A stretch of 64,000 bases of DNA, taken from NCBI RefSeq assembly GCF_002929705.1, contig NZ_PJIN01000003.1, forward strand, positions 186,001 through 250,000, read 5' to 3'. This DNA is from Arthrobacter sp. N199823 (lineage in GTDB: Bacteria; Actinomycetota; Actinomycetes; Actinomycetales; Micrococcaceae). This document shows positions 42,843 to 52,052 of the stretch, in pieces; position 1 is the first letter of the stretch; each line of letters opens with the position of its first letter. The position numbers and the translations under genes are program-made. The notes below the pieces were generated by a model. It saw only the letters and a list, made by a program, of their open reading frames with translations. It made no database searches and had not been told where the DNA came from.

Positions 42843-44279
42843 TTAGAAGCTGGAAGAGCTTCCGGAGCCGGAGAAGCTGCCACCGCTGGAGCCGTAGCCC
42901 GAACTGGAGGAACCCGAGTCGCTGCGGGAAGCTTTCACCTCGTCACGGGCGCTGGAATAGCCTGTGGTGAAGGACGGCACCGAGTAGAAGGCGCTCCAGC
43001 CGTAAACCGATCCGAGGATGGTGGGCGAGCTGCTGCGGTAGGCGCTCTTGCGGCTCGTGTCCATGGCCCGACGCATCTGAGACTTCTCGGATTTGGTCTT
43101 GGCATACTTTTCAATCATGGCATCCGAGTGTTTTTGCAGCGCGGCCGTCAATTCTTTGCGCAGCTCCCGCAGACGGTCGAGGGCCTCTTCAGGTGTGAGC
43201 TGACCTTCTTGAAAAGAGGCCCCCAGCTGATCCAGCTCGGACTTCTTTTGCGCGTGGAGGGAATCCAGCGCAAGGGTGGTGGGCAATCCTTTGGCCTCGC
43301 TTTGGGTGACTAATGTTGGCAACTGGTTGAGGTCCTCAAGCAGCGGCTGCGACTGCCGATCCCAAGCGCCCTCCCACCCAGAAAAGCGGTTCAGGAGCGT
43401 GTTCGTGTCACCAATGACATCGTCCAAGCTGTCCAAGTCCTCGGCCAGATCCGCGTACTTGCCCACGATCTTCACATTAGCGCTCTGGGACAATTCCTTC
43501 TTGGTGAAGGAATGAACCTGTTGATTGAGCACGCTGGCCTCGTTGTAACGGCTGCTGAAATCGCGGTACTTTTCCAGCACTAAGGCACCGTAGCTGGAGG
43601 AATCCGGGATGGTCTTGGCATTCAGTTCCGTGGTGTCCAGAGCGAGGCTCACACTGGAAAATCCGGCGTCGCCGCGTTGGAGGTGCTCGGCCGCCTTGGT
43701 GCGATTTTTGCTGCGGACGGCAGCCCGGACGCCGAAGCCCAACAGGGCAATGCCGCCCACGACGCTGGTGGTGATGATGAACGCGGCTGATTGGTACCAG
43801 GGCTGGTTGATGAGCTTGGCGGCCTTCTTGACGCCGGTGATGGTGCCATCGGTCCACTGTGCATCGCGGAACAAGTCCTTCACAGATTCCTGGATGGCCT
43901 CTCGCTTTGCGGAAGACACCTTGCGGTCCTCACCCATGTATGTGCCTACGTGGCGCCCCTGCGGGTCGAAGGCAAAGATGAACAGCCCATCGGCCCACTT
44001 TTGCCCGTCGGCGCTGATCCATTCAGGATGGCTGGCCCGGGCATAGCGCAATACTTCTTCATTGAAGTTGTCACTCGCTTCACCGTTGCGGGTGTAAATG
44101 GCCACTGTGGTGGGGGAGCGGAAGTTGATCTTCTCGAGCGCTGGCAGCAATTGCGGCTGGTACAGCACCCCCGCGGTGTCCTCTATAACGATGTCTGTGG
44201 GGGTCTGTGCCAGGGCCGCCGGAGCCACGCCCAACAGAGCTAGAAGTATCAGAGCAAGAATCCCCAATAGCCTTTTCAT
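42843..44279 (-). CDS. TPM-domain secreted/membrane protein
   Basis: The 478-residue protein has a signal peptide (MKRLLGILALILLALLGVAP, AAALAQT cleavage). A TPM (YgcG-like) domain at about 30-145 contains VLYQPQLLPALEKI and KWADGLFIFAFDPQGRHVG. A membrane helix follows at about 165-185 (AFIITTSVVGGIALLGFGV), then a long cytoplasmic coiled-coil-rich part (about 210-410). The tail is Ser/Gly-rich (SSSSGYGSSGGSFSGSGS), common in this protein type. TPM proteins act in photosystem repair in plants; the bacterial role is unknown. The start ATG at 44279 is preferred for its signal peptide. Confidence 0.85.
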   Translation of the reverse strand: MKRLLGILALILLALLGVAPAALAQTPTDIVIEDTAGVLYQPQLLPALEKINFRSPTTVAIYTRNGEASDNFNEEVLRYARASHPEWISADGQKWADGLFIFAFDPQGRHVGTYMGEDRKVSSAKREAIQESVKDLFRDAQWTDGTITGVKKAAKLINQPWYQSAAFIITTSVVGGIALLGFGVRAAVRSKNRTKAAEHLQRGDAGFSSVSLALDTTELNAKTIPDSSSYGALVLEKYRDFSSRYNEASVLNQQVHSFTKKELSQSANVKIVGKYADLAEDLDSLDDVIGDTNTLLNRFSGWEGAWDRQSQPLLEDLNQLPTLVTQSEAKGLPTTLALDSLHAQKKSELDQLGASFQEGQLTPEEALDRLRELRKELTAALQKHSDAMIEKYAKTKSEKSQMRRAMDTSRKSAYRSSSPTILGSVYGWSAFYSVPSFTTGYSSARDEVKASRSDSGSSSSGYGSSGGSFSGSGSSSSF

Positions 44280-44478
44280 AGCCTCAGCCCACCATTGCCG
44301 CGGTGCAAATGGCAAGTTTGGAAGCTAATCCGCAACTTGGGGCACCAGACTGACTTCCCCGGCGATCTTGCGGCCCGTCTTCTGGACACTGCCCCTTGCA
44401 AGGAATAACGTGGCAATCGCGGACCCGTTCTGCCGTTGAAGTGTTGCAGGACTCGCCGCCGAACAGTGAGGTAGATAC

Positions 44479-45738
44479 ATGTCAGAGGTCAAGGCCGTTC
44501 TCGCAACTTTGGATCAAGAGCTCGAATGGCAGCGTGAGTTTTACAAGCAGCTGCATCAGCACCCTGAACTGAGCTCCCAGGAGTTCGCAACGGCGCAATC
44601 CATCGAGGAAAAGCTCACGGGCTTCGGTTTTGCGGTTCAGCGGATCGGAGGCACCGGCGTTGTTGGGGTTTTGGAAAATGGGCCCGGGGCGTGCGTGCTG
44701 GCCAGGGCCGACATTGATGCCCTGCCCGTTACCGAGGCCACCGGTCTGGACTATGCCTCCACGGCCACCGTCGCGGACACCGACGGTTCAACAGTGGGCG
44801 TCATGCACGCCTGCGGCCACGATGTGCACGTCACCGCGCTTCTCGGCGCGGCGAAGCTGCTCGCGGACGGGCGCGACTCTTGGTCAGGGACCTACATTGC
44901 CCTGTTCCAGCCAGCCGAGGAGACCGCCGCCGGTGCCCGCGCCATGGTCGACGACGGATTGGTCACCAAGGTGCCCCGGCCCGACGTCGCCCTTTCCCAA
45001 CATGTGATGGCCACCGAAGCTGGAACCATTGGCACCACGGCCGGCCCCATCCTCTCCGCCGGGGATTCGCTTAAGATCACCGTCCACGGGCGCGGCGCTC
45101 ACGGGTCCATGCCGCACAATTCCGTGGATCCTGTGGTGCTGGCCGCTTCCATTGTGATGAAGCTGCAAACCATCGTCTCGCGGGAGACCATGCCCGGGCA
45201 GTTTGCCGTGGTCACGGTGGGAGCATCGAACGCCGGGACCAAGTCCAACATCATCGCCGACCGCGCCGTGCTCCTGCTGAACATCCGCAGCTATGATGTA
45301 GCGCTACGTGGCCGCGTCATTGCCTCGATTGAGCGGATCGTGCGCGGCGAATGCGCGGCCGCCGGTTCGCCCAAGGAACCGGAATTTGAGTACTACGACC
45401 AGTACCCGCTGACCACAAATGATGCCGAGACGAACGCGCGCGTCACAGCGGCCTTCACCGAGCACTTTGAGCCCGGGATGGTCTACCAGACTGCACCGGC
45501 GACGGCGTCGGAAGACTTCAGCAGGCTGCCTGACGCATTCGGCGTTCCCTACACATATTGGACTGTGGGATCGGTACCGCCTGATGTGTACCGTGCAGCG
45601 GTGGAAAAGGGTACCGTGGCCCAGGACATCCCGGCGAACCACTCACCGTTCTTCGCACCCGCGATTGACCCCACACTTAGCGTGGCCACGCAGACTCACG
45701 TTGTTGCAGCATTCGCCTACCTTGGTAAGGAGAGCTGA
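44479..45738 (+). CDS. M20 family amidohydrolase (hippurate hydrolase-like)
   Basis: The 419-residue metallopeptidase-like enzyme shows LHQHPELSSQE at the N-terminus, ARADIDALPV, the metal site HACGHDVHV, FQPAEETAAGARAMVDDGL with the catalytic Glu, and a dimerisation domain with GAHGSMPHNSVDPVVLAA. These are the motifs of N-acyl-amino-acid/hippurate amidohydrolases, which release amino acids or auxins from acyl conjugates. The substrate is not determined. GAGGT precedes the ATG. It is monocistronic, and an unusual nested repeat follows. Confidence 0.93.
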   Translation: MSEVKAVLATLDQELEWQREFYKQLHQHPELSSQEFATAQSIEEKLTGFGFAVQRIGGTGVVGVLENGPGACVLARADIDALPVTEATGLDYASTATVADTDGSTVGVMHACGHDVHVTALLGAAKLLADGRDSWSGTYIALFQPAEETAAGARAMVDDGLVTKVPRPDVALSQHVMATEAGTIGTTAGPILSAGDSLKITVHGRGAHGSMPHNSVDPVVLAASIVMKLQTIVSRETMPGQFAVVTVGASNAGTKSNIIADRAVLLLNIRSYDVALRGRVIASIERIVRGECAAAGSPKEPEFEYYDQYPLTTNDAETNARVTAAFTEHFEPGMVYQTAPATASEDFSRLPDAFGVPYTYWTVGSVPPDVYRAAVEKGTVAQDIPANHSPFFAPAIDPTLSVATQTHVVAAFAYLGKES

Positions 45739-45804
45739 GCGTCAGGAGCTGGCCGCCAAGAGCTGACAGCCAGGATCTGGCGTGCGGCAACTGACCGCCG
45801 TAGT

Positions 45805-45951
45805 TTATGCGCCGGACTGAACAGCGGTTTGGCGCTGCGAGAGTGGCAGCGCCAAACCCAGCTCGAGTGTGGCGCATAACGTTTGGAAGTTGGGGGTGGT
45901 TTGGCGCTGCGCGTGCAGCAGCGCCAAACTCAGTCCGAGTGTGGCGCATAA
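45805..45951. repeat. tandem pair of nested inverted repeats
   Basis: Inner stems are GGTTTGGCGCTGC with GCAGCGCCAAACC (13 bp, loop 7; 45826-45858) and again 45898-45929 (12 bp, loop 7). Outer arms are TTATGCGCC (45805-45813) with GGCGCATAA (45871-45879 and 45943-45951). CGGACTGA (45813-45820) also complements TCAGTCCG in the second unit. The 45.74-46.19 kb gap otherwise holds the phoX promoter region. Confidence 0.8.
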
Positions 45952-46105
45952 GGTAAGGAAGCAGCGACTGCCCGGCGACGGAACGGCGGAAATACCCGAA
46001 GTGGTGCCGGCTTTACAGCGTCCCGAACTGCCGTGAAGAAGATTTCAGGCATCGCTGCGCTGGTTCCGCGCATCCGGTCGACTTGGGACTCATGGTTTGC
46101 ACCTT

Positions 46106-46123
46106 ATTAACCTGCCGTTCAAC
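46106..46123 (+). promoter_or_regulatory. candidate PHO box upstream of phoX
   Basis: ATTAACC-TGCC-GTTCAAC is a direct repeat with four-base spacing matching the GTTCACC-N4-GTTCACC PhoP box of actinobacteria at 5/7 and 6/7 positions. It lies about 70 bp before the phosphatase start. Confidence 0.5.
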
Positions 46124-46193
46124 AGATTCCCGCCAACGTGTCGTTCTGACCTGCCACAGTGACTGCAATGCATCCACGTCTGGAAGGTTCGCC

Positions 46194-48248
46194 ATGAACG
46201 ATTTGAAGAAGCTTTTGCCAATGCTCGGCCACACCCGCGGCAAGCGCAGTGCCGTCACCTGCCAGCTCAAGTGTGACAACGCTTGTTCCAAGGCCGTGTG
46301 CAACACGTCCTCCAACAACTACTTCCGCGATATTGTCTCGACGGAGTTCTCCCGCCGTTCGGCTATGGGAATCGGCTTGGCCGGCGTGCTCAGCACCGCT
46401 GTGATGGCTCACGGCAACGGCAACGGCAATGGCAACAACGGAAACGGAAACGGCAACGGCCAGAAGGGCAAGCTCGCGTTCACGCCCATCAAGCCGGTCG
46501 ACGCCGAGGTTGACGCCTTCAACGTTCCCGCCGGTTACGGCTGGCAGCCCATCATCCGCTGGGGCGATCCGATCTTCAACGAAGCACCGGACTTTGACTT
46601 TGCTAACCAGAGTGCAGAAGCGCAGGCTGGCCAGTTCGGTTACAACAACGATTACCTGGAGATCCTGCGCCAGCCCAACGGCAAGCGGGGTCTACTGGTC
46701 TGCAACCACGAGTACGTGAACGCGCAGATCATGTTCCCCGCTGCTCCGGCTAATGAGGCCGAAAAGGCGCAGCGCCGAAACATCTTCCGCAACGCCGTGG
46801 GTATGAGCGTGGTTGAGTTGGAGCGCGATAAGAAGGGCCAGCCGTGGGAGTACATCCGCGGTGGCAAGCTGAACCGCCGCATCACCCTGGACACCAAGTT
46901 TGAGCTGACGGGTCCGGTAGCTGGCACTGACTTCGTGAAGACTGCAGCGGATCCGGAAGGCCGTTTTGTCCTTGGCACCTTGGGTAACTGTGCCGGTGGA
47001 ACTACTCCCTGGGGCACCATCCTCTCCGGTGAGGAGAACTTTAACGGCTTCTTCCGCACCGAAGGAACCAGTGTTGAGGACCGCCGATACGGTCTGGGTA
47101 ACAACGTCACCGGGATGGGCTGGGAGAACGAGGACCCCCGTTTCGATGCCCGCGGCGAGGCGTACCGCAACGAGCCAAACCGCTTTGGCTACATCGTGGA
47201 GATCGATCCGGAAAACCCGAACTCCGTTCCGAAAAAGCACACCAGCATGGGCCGCTTCAAGCATGAAGGCGCCAACGTCATCATCGCTGACAACGGCAAG
47301 GTGGTGGCTTACTCCGGCGATGACGAGCGCTTTGATTACCTGTACAAGTTCGTCTCCAAGAACAAGTACAAGAAGAACAACAAGGCTCACAACATGACTT
47401 TGTTGAGCGAGGGCGATCTCTACGCTGCTCAGTTCACCGGCGATTCTGCCGTGGAGATTGACGGTTCCGGCTCGGTTCCCGCGGATGGCGCCTTTGATGG
47501 CTCCGGCAAGTGGCTGCCCTTGGTTGTCAACGGCAAGAGTGCCATCGCCGGCATGAGCGTTCAGGAAGTTCTGGTCTACACCCGCCTCGCCGCGGACAAG
47601 GCTGGAGCCACCAAGATGGACCGTTGCGAAGACGTGGAGCCGAACTTGAAGACGGGCAAGGTCTATGTGGCCTGCACCAACAACACCAACCGTGGCGTGG
47701 GCGCAAATGCGGTTGCTGACGAGGCAAACCCGCGCACCAAGAACCGTGACGGTCACATTGTGGAGATCACCGAGCGCCGCAATGACTCCACCGCCACCAC
47801 GTTCAACTGGAACCTGCTGATGCTCTGTGGTGACCCCGCTCAGAACTCGACAACGTACTTCAGCGGCTTCCCCACAGACAAGGTCAGCCCCATTTCCTGC
47901 CCGGACAACCTGGCGTTTGATACCCAGGGCAACCTGTGGATCTCAACGGATGGCGCGCCGTCGGTCATTGGCTACAACGATGGCCTGTTCAAGGTGGGCT
48001 TGGAAGGGCGCAACCGCGGCAATGTGCAGCAGTTCGCTTCCATGCCGCGCGATGCCGAGACCTGTGGGCCCATCGTTCACGACGACGAGTCCATGGTTTA
48101 CGTGTCCGTGCAGCACCCGGGCGAGGACGGGACGTACGGGGCGCACACCTCCTACTTCCCCGACTACGTTGCCGAGGGTGCCACCCCGAAGCGCGGAGAC
48201 GTGCGTGCACCCCGCCCCTCTGTTATCCAGATGTACCCGGTGGGCTGA
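46194..48248 (+). CDS. phoX: PhoX-type alkaline phosphatase, Tat-exported
   Basis: The 684-residue DUF839/PhoX protein has a long N-terminus with a twin-Arg motif (EFSRRSAMGIGLAGV, about residues 52-66) and then Gly/Asn repeats (GNGNGNGNNGNGNG). The catalytic propeller carries LGTLGNCAGGTTPWGTILSGEENFNGFF, here as GNCAGGTTPWG and SGEENFNGFF, YIVEIDPENP, and GDPAQNSTTYF with CPDNLAFDTQGNLWISTDG near the end. PhoX enzymes bind Ca2+ and Fe3+ and release phosphate outside the cell. The start at 46194 keeps the family N-terminus. A PHO-box-like repeat upstream suggests phosphate control. Confidence 0.93.
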   Translation: MNDLKKLLPMLGHTRGKRSAVTCQLKCDNACSKAVCNTSSNNYFRDIVSTEFSRRSAMGIGLAGVLSTAVMAHGNGNGNGNNGNGNGNGQKGKLAFTPIKPVDAEVDAFNVPAGYGWQPIIRWGDPIFNEAPDFDFANQSAEAQAGQFGYNNDYLEILRQPNGKRGLLVCNHEYVNAQIMFPAAPANEAEKAQRRNIFRNAVGMSVVELERDKKGQPWEYIRGGKLNRRITLDTKFELTGPVAGTDFVKTAADPEGRFVLGTLGNCAGGTTPWGTILSGEENFNGFFRTEGTSVEDRRYGLGNNVTGMGWENEDPRFDARGEAYRNEPNRFGYIVEIDPENPNSVPKKHTSMGRFKHEGANVIIADNGKVVAYSGDDERFDYLYKFVSKNKYKKNNKAHNMTLLSEGDLYAAQFTGDSAVEIDGSGSVPADGAFDGSGKWLPLVVNGKSAIAGMSVQEVLVYTRLAADKAGATKMDRCEDVEPNLKTGKVYVACTNNTNRGVGANAVADEANPRTKNRDGHIVEITERRNDSTATTFNWNLLMLCGDPAQNSTTYFSGFPTDKVSPISCPDNLAFDTQGNLWISTDGAPSVIGYNDGLFKVGLEGRNRGNVQQFASMPRDAETCGPIVHDDESMVYVSVQHPGEDGTYGAHTSYFPDYVAEGATPKRGDVRAPRPSVIQMYPVG

Positions 48249-48269
48249 TCCCGCTTTTTCAAGCACGAC

Positions 48270-48307
48270 GCCGGGCCCGCGCCTTCCAGCGCGGGCCCGG
48301 CTTTCTT
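48270..48307 (+). terminator. terminator after phoX
   Basis: GCCGGGCCCGCGC pairs with GCGCGGGCCCGGC around CTTCCA, then TTTCTT. Confidence 0.9.
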
Positions 48308-48393
48308 ATCTGGCCTCACCCTGAGTCTGCGTGGGTGGGAAGTTGCCCCAGCATCGACTCAAGCAAGACGAGGTGAGCTCCAAGACTCGTTGT

Positions 48394-49026
48394 CTACAGT
48401 CCGTTGATTGACCCCGCGAGGCTCCGGGGCCTGTCGACGAACTCTATGACGGTTCCATCCGGATCCGTCACAGAGCCGATGCTGCCGACCCCGCCTGCTG
48501 CGGGTTTTGCCGAACCGTCGGTGGTGGCTCCGATGGAGACCAAGTTGGCAAGAGTTGCCTCGTCAACGGCAAAGGCGATGTGGTGCAATCGTGCCCCGCC
48601 GTGCAGGGTGGGGATGGGGGTTTGTTTTGCAACGTTCATCCCCAGATTGCGGGTGTAGAACTCAAACGTACGATCGTGATCTGACGCTTGAAGTGAAAAG
48701 TGATCTATGGCTTGTATGTGCGGGTGGGGCACCGTGCCCTTACGGAGCGGAAGGTCCCGTTGGAGCAACTCAATCGAGACGCCGTCCGGGTCGCGCACAA
48801 CGGCCTGGCATCCGGCACCGGATGCTGCCATCCGAGGTTCCACTACCGCTTCAGCACCACGCTCCACGATCCGCGCGAAGTCATCGTCCAGATTGTCACT
48901 GTAAAAACAAAGATGGTGCGGCTTTCCTGCATCCTTGGATTGCGCGACGGCGGGATCTTGAGTCCCCTTAAAGCTGAAGAGTGACGCCTTCGGCCGTGCA
49001 AGCGCTGGCGTTAGCGAAGACAGCAT
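48394..49026 (-). CDS. VOC (glyoxalase/bleomycin resistance) protein, N-terminally truncated
   Basis: The 210-residue frame contains the second half of one VOC module (HHLCFYSDNLDDDFARIVERGA, VVRDPDGVSIELLQ) and one complete module (IDHFSLQASDHDRTFEFYTRNLG, LHHIAFAVDEATLANL, TDPDGTVIEFVD). The first half of module 1, usually HxxLxVxDxxxSxxFY, is missing. The first 19 codons overlap the end of the lipoprotein gene in another frame. This suggests a gene that lost its 5' part by deletion or recombination. It may still be expressed as a one-and-a-half-domain protein. The substrate is unknown. Confidence 0.65.
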   Translation of the reverse strand: MLSSLTPALARPKASLFSFKGTQDPAVAQSKDAGKPHHLCFYSDNLDDDFARIVERGAEAVVEPRMAASGAGCQAVVRDPDGVSIELLQRDLPLRKGTVPHPHIQAIDHFSLQASDHDRTFEFYTRNLGMNVAKQTPIPTLHGGARLHHIAFAVDEATLANLVSIGATTDGSAKPAAGGVGSIGSVTDPDGTVIEFVDRPRSLAGSINGL

Positions 49027-49423
49027 CGCGAACGGCGTCCTTTGATGCCTGTTCTATCTGACCTCCGTCTGATGCGGCTGATGCGCGGTCAAGTGCGATG
49101 ATGCTCAAAGAGGCGAAGAGCCCGACGAGATTCCCTGAGACTGTGCCTTGGGCGTCTTGCGCCTTCATGTAGATGTCTTCGTAGCCGTTTTCGTTGTCGA
49201 CGGAAACGGCCGCGAACTCGGCGTAGAGGGAGTTAAACGTCTCGCAGGCGTCCTTGACTGTCTTTGCCCCAGTGGCTGCGGCAGAGTCCACCGGCGATTC
49301 CGCCGAAGCTGTAGGAGTGGCTGTCTTTGGAGCTGATGAGGTTTCCATCGCTGTGGGGCTCGAGGCGCATCCAGTCAGTCCAAGCAATCCGGCAATCGCT
49401 ACCGCCGCAAAAGTTCTCTTCAC
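48968..49423 (-). CDS. small secreted lipoprotein of unknown function
   Basis: The 151-residue protein has a lipoprotein signal: MKRTFAAVAIAGLLGLTGC with lipobox LTGC (Cys19), then a Ser/Thr/Ala-rich linker to about 55. The helical mature domain holds two Cys (KDACETFNSL and NASACTAEG) that could form a disulfide. I do not recognise it. It runs into the VOC frame by 59 bases. A pre-start AGGAG-like site (CAGGAGCAGC) supports the ATG. Confidence 0.75.
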   Translation of the reverse strand: MKRTFAAVAIAGLLGLTGCASSPTAMETSSAPKTATPTASAESPVDSAAATGAKTVKDACETFNSLYAEFAAVSVDNENGYEDIYMKAQDAQGTVSGNLVGLFASLSIIALDRASAASDGGQIEQASKDAVRDAVFANASACTAEGVTLQL

Positions 49424-49715
49424 AATGCTGCTCCTGTGATGTCTGTTTGTCGATGAGAGGCCGTAAAACAGCCTAACTGGACGTAACTAATGAACCACAA
49501 CTCACTATGGTTCATGACAGCAATGACCGCAGCCTGGCTACCGGGAACCGCACCCTTTCAAACTTCTGCAACGAGGTGAGTTTCAGCGCCACCTGCAGTT
49601 GAGGTGGTGCGGCCTTTCCTCCCGACGCATTAGTTTCAGTCGAGAGGAAAGAGTTTGATGCGCCAGTGTGCCAGTAACAGCGTTGCCCAATGCTGGTTGG
49701 TCCCACGTTTCGTCG

Positions 49716-49835
49716 ATGGCAGCCAAGCCGGAGAGCAACACCGCGGCCATCCACAAGAAAGCCGGGAACTACTTCCTAGACGTCAAGGCCGCCAACCTTG
49801 ATTCCTGGACCGTTAAGATCGACGAGAAGAAGTAG
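49716..49835 (+). pseudogene. C-terminal remnant of a secreted protein gene
   Basis: The 39-residue frame ends AGNYFLDVKAANLDSWTVKI then DEKK, reading like the last strand of an exported beta-rich protein. The frame has no ribosome site and stops upstream without a recognisable N-terminus. I read it as debris; it could equally be chance. Confidence 0.35.
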
Positions 49836-49855
49836 CGCCTCCGGGAACCACGACC

Positions 49856-49889
49856 AAACCCGGCACGGCATTAACGCCGTGCCGGGGTT
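49856..49889. terminator. terminator between the remnant and the transporter operon
   Basis: AACCCGGCACGGC pairs with GCCGTGCCGGGGTT around ATTAAC, between converging directions. Confidence 0.75.
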
Positions 49890-49928
49890 AGTCGCGAAGT
49901 GCGCAAGTATCGCTGAGTCCCGAATATT

Positions 49929-51179
49929 TCAGCCTGCTGCGACTTGTCGAGCAGACTCAATTTCCTCAGCCCGCTCGGCATTGGCTTCTGCCGTCAAGCG
50001 GGCACCCTCCTCTGCATCCAGGGTCAGATTTTCCCCAGTCTTTGGATCAAAGAGATGCAAGCGGCGTGTGTCCAGCCAGAGCTCGGCCGGACGTCCACCG
50101 CGGATCTTGCTGGCGGCATCCAATGTCACCACAACTTGCGGTCGCAGCTCATCGGCGTCCATATCCCGTGCCAGGCTGTTGAGCATTTCGCGGACTTCCG
50201 GGGCCGGATCGAAATTGATGTAGCCGTACTGTTCATTGCCCAACCACTCAGTGTGAGTCAGTTCAGCGGTGAAGGTGGAACCGTGATGAAGCTTGTGCTC
50301 CTCTACCAAAGAAGCGTCCTCAAAGAACTCGGGACGCACCCCCACCAGTATCACCGGACGGTCTCTGGCCTTGTCTGCTTTCTCTGGGGAGATTTCAATG
50401 TCTCCGATGGCTGTGCTCAAGATGTTCCCCTCGAGGCTGGCCGGCAGGAAGTTCATCGAGGGTGATCCAATGAATCCTGCCACGAACAAGTTCACCGGCT
50501 GCTCGTAGAGCTCACGTGGTGAAGCGATCTGCTGCAATTCACCCTTCTTGAGCACGGCGACTCTGTCACCTAGCGTCATCGCCTCGGTTTGGTCGTGCGT
50601 GACGTAGACAGATGTAGTGGCTAGCCGGCGCTGCATCTGAGAAATTTCCGAACGCATCTGACCGCGCAATTTTGCGTCCAGGTTTGATAGCGGCTCATCA
50701 AAGAGAAACGCATCCGCCTGACGAACGATGGCCCGGCCCATGGCCACCCGCTGGCGCTGCCCACCGGATAAGTTGGCCGGTTTACGTTGGAGATGGTCTG
50801 TGAGTTCCAGCATGGCCGCGGCTTCTGTGACCAGCCGCTGGACATCCTCTTCCTGGTGTTTGCCCTTAGCTAAGCGCAAAGGGAAAGCAATATTCTCAAA
50901 CACCGTGAGGTGTGGGTACAACGCATAGTTCTGAAAGACCATGGCAAGATTTCGATCTCGGGGAGCCTTGTCATTGGCACGTTGCCCGCCGATCATCAAT
51001 TCCCCGGAGGTAATGTCTTCCAAGCCCACGATCATGCGCAAGATGGTGGATTTACCGCAACCCGAGGGGCCTACCAAGATGACGAATTCACCATCTGCGA
51101 TGTCAATGCTGACATCATTAACTGCCGGAAAGCCGTCCCCGTACTTCTTGACGATGTTCTTGAGGGTGATAGCAGCCAT
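49929..51179 (-). CDS. sugC: sugar ABC transporter ATP-binding protein (SugC/UgpC/MsmK type)
   Basis: The 416-residue ATPase shows Walker [10 protein letters not shown] (about 37-45), Q-loop [20 protein letters not shown], signature [17 protein letters not shown], Walker [16 protein letters not shown] and switch His [11 protein letters not shown]-terminal TOBE/OB regulatory region (240-370) contains GVRPEFFE. This is the carbohydrate-importer ATPase pattern. It is encoded last in the operon lpqY-sugA-sugB-sugC and probably energises both permeases. The tail after 390 is an acidic coiled-coil-like extension. Confidence 0.9.
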   Translation of the reverse strand: MAAITLKNIVKKYGDGFPAVNDVSIDIADGEFVILVGPSGCGKSTILRMIVGLEDITSGELMIGGQRANDKAPRDRNLAMVFQNYALYPHLTVFENIAFPLRLAKGKHQEEDVQRLVTEAAAMLELTDHLQRKPANLSGGQRQRVAMGRAIVRQADAFLFDEPLSNLDAKLRGQMRSEISQMQRRLATTSVYVTHDQTEAMTLGDRVAVLKKGELQQIASPRELYEQPVNLFVAGFIGSPSMNFLPASLEGNILSTAIGDIEISPEKADKARDRPVILVGVRPEFFEDASLVEEHKLHHGSTFTAELTHTEWLGNEQYGYINFDPAPEVREMLNSLARDMDADELRPQVVVTLDAASKIRGGRPAELWLDTRRLHLFDPKTGENLTLDAEEGARLTAEANAERAEEIESARQVAAG

Positions 51180-51209
51180 GCTCGCGATCCTATTCTGTGA
51201 GTAAAGGTT

Positions 51210-52052
51210 TCAGCCCTTGACGGCGCCCTGGGTCAAGCCCGAGACAATTTGGCGTTGGAACAGCAAGACCAACAGGACCACGGGAATCGTCACGATGATG
51301 GCCGCAGCCGAGATGGCGCCCGTTGGCGCTTCAAACTGGGATGCGCCTGTGAAGAAAGCCAGAGCCGCCGGCACCGTTCGTGCGCTTTCAGTGGATGTGA
51401 GAGAAATGCCGTACACAAAGTCATTCCAGGCGATGAAGAACGCAATGATCGCCGTGGTGAAGACCCCGGGTGCAGCCAGAGGAACGATCGCCTTGCGGAA
51501 GGCCTGCCACGTAGTGGCCCCATCAACTTGAGCCGCCTGTTCAAGTTCCCACGGAATCTGGCGGAAAAATGCTGCCAGCGTCCAAATGGAGATTGGCAGC
51601 GTCAGTGACAGATACGGAATGATCAATCCGAGCCACGTGTCATAGAGGCCAATGTTGCGCCACAGGTTGAACAGCGGCGTGACGATCGAGATGACAGGGA
51701 AGATCGAGACAGCCAGAGCTGTTGTCAGCACAATTTTCTTGCCAGGAAAATCTAGCCTGGCAATGGCGTAGGCGCACAAGGTGGCTAGCACCACGGCGAT
51801 CACGGTGGCGATCAGTGCGATCCCGATGGAGTTGCGTAATGCCGACAGGAACAGTCCCTGGGCGTCTCCGACCAATATCTGCTGGTAGTTCTCCAACGTG
51901 CTAGCGCCGGAGCTGGGCAGGAATTTTCCTGAGGTGAGGTCGCTGGGTGCCTTGAAAGATGTCGAAAGAATGGATGCCACGGGAAAAAGTGCGTAAATCA
52001 GCACCAATACTGCGATCCCCGACCAAATGATCTTTTGCTTTCCGCTGGTCAT
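51210..52052 (-). CDS. sugB: sugar ABC transporter permease (SugB type)
   Basis: The 280-residue MalG-family inner-membrane permease has six helices and the EAA loop EQAAQVDGATTWQAFRKAIVPLAAPGVFT, in two motifs: EQAAQVDGATTW and IVPLAAPG. The N-terminal FPVASILSTSFKAPSDL is characteristic of MalG-like subunits. GGGAGG precedes the ATG, which overlaps the sugA stop by four bases. It is followed after 30 bp by the ATPase gene. Confidence 0.9.
   Translation of the reverse strand: MTSGKQKIIWSGIAVLVLIYALFPVASILSTSFKAPSDLTSGKFLPSSGASTLENYQQILVGDAQGLFLSALRNSIGIALIATVIAVVLATLCAYAIARLDFPGKKIVLTTALAVSIFPVISIVTPLFNLWRNIGLYDTWLGLIIPYLSLTLPISIWTLAAFFRQIPWELEQAAQVDGATTWQAFRKAIVPLAAPGVFTTAIIAFFIAWNDFVYGISLTSTESARTVPAALAFFTGASQFEAPTGAISAAAIIVTIPVVLLVLLFQRQIVSGLTQGAVKG

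Larger units (their letters stand above)
49424..49928. other. intergenic region with a gene remnant
   Basis: About 500 bp between the lipoprotein gene and the transporter operon. It holds the promoter of the lipoprotein gene, the short fragment at 49716-49835 and a terminator. A stem-like pair CCTTTCCTC / GAGGAAAG lies at about 49612-49650. No full gene is present. Confidence 0.45.

Noticed and set aside
46692-47756. 354-codon minus-strand frame opposite phoX
   Set aside because: Same reasoning: an antisense shadow, with the plus strand clearly coding for PhoX.
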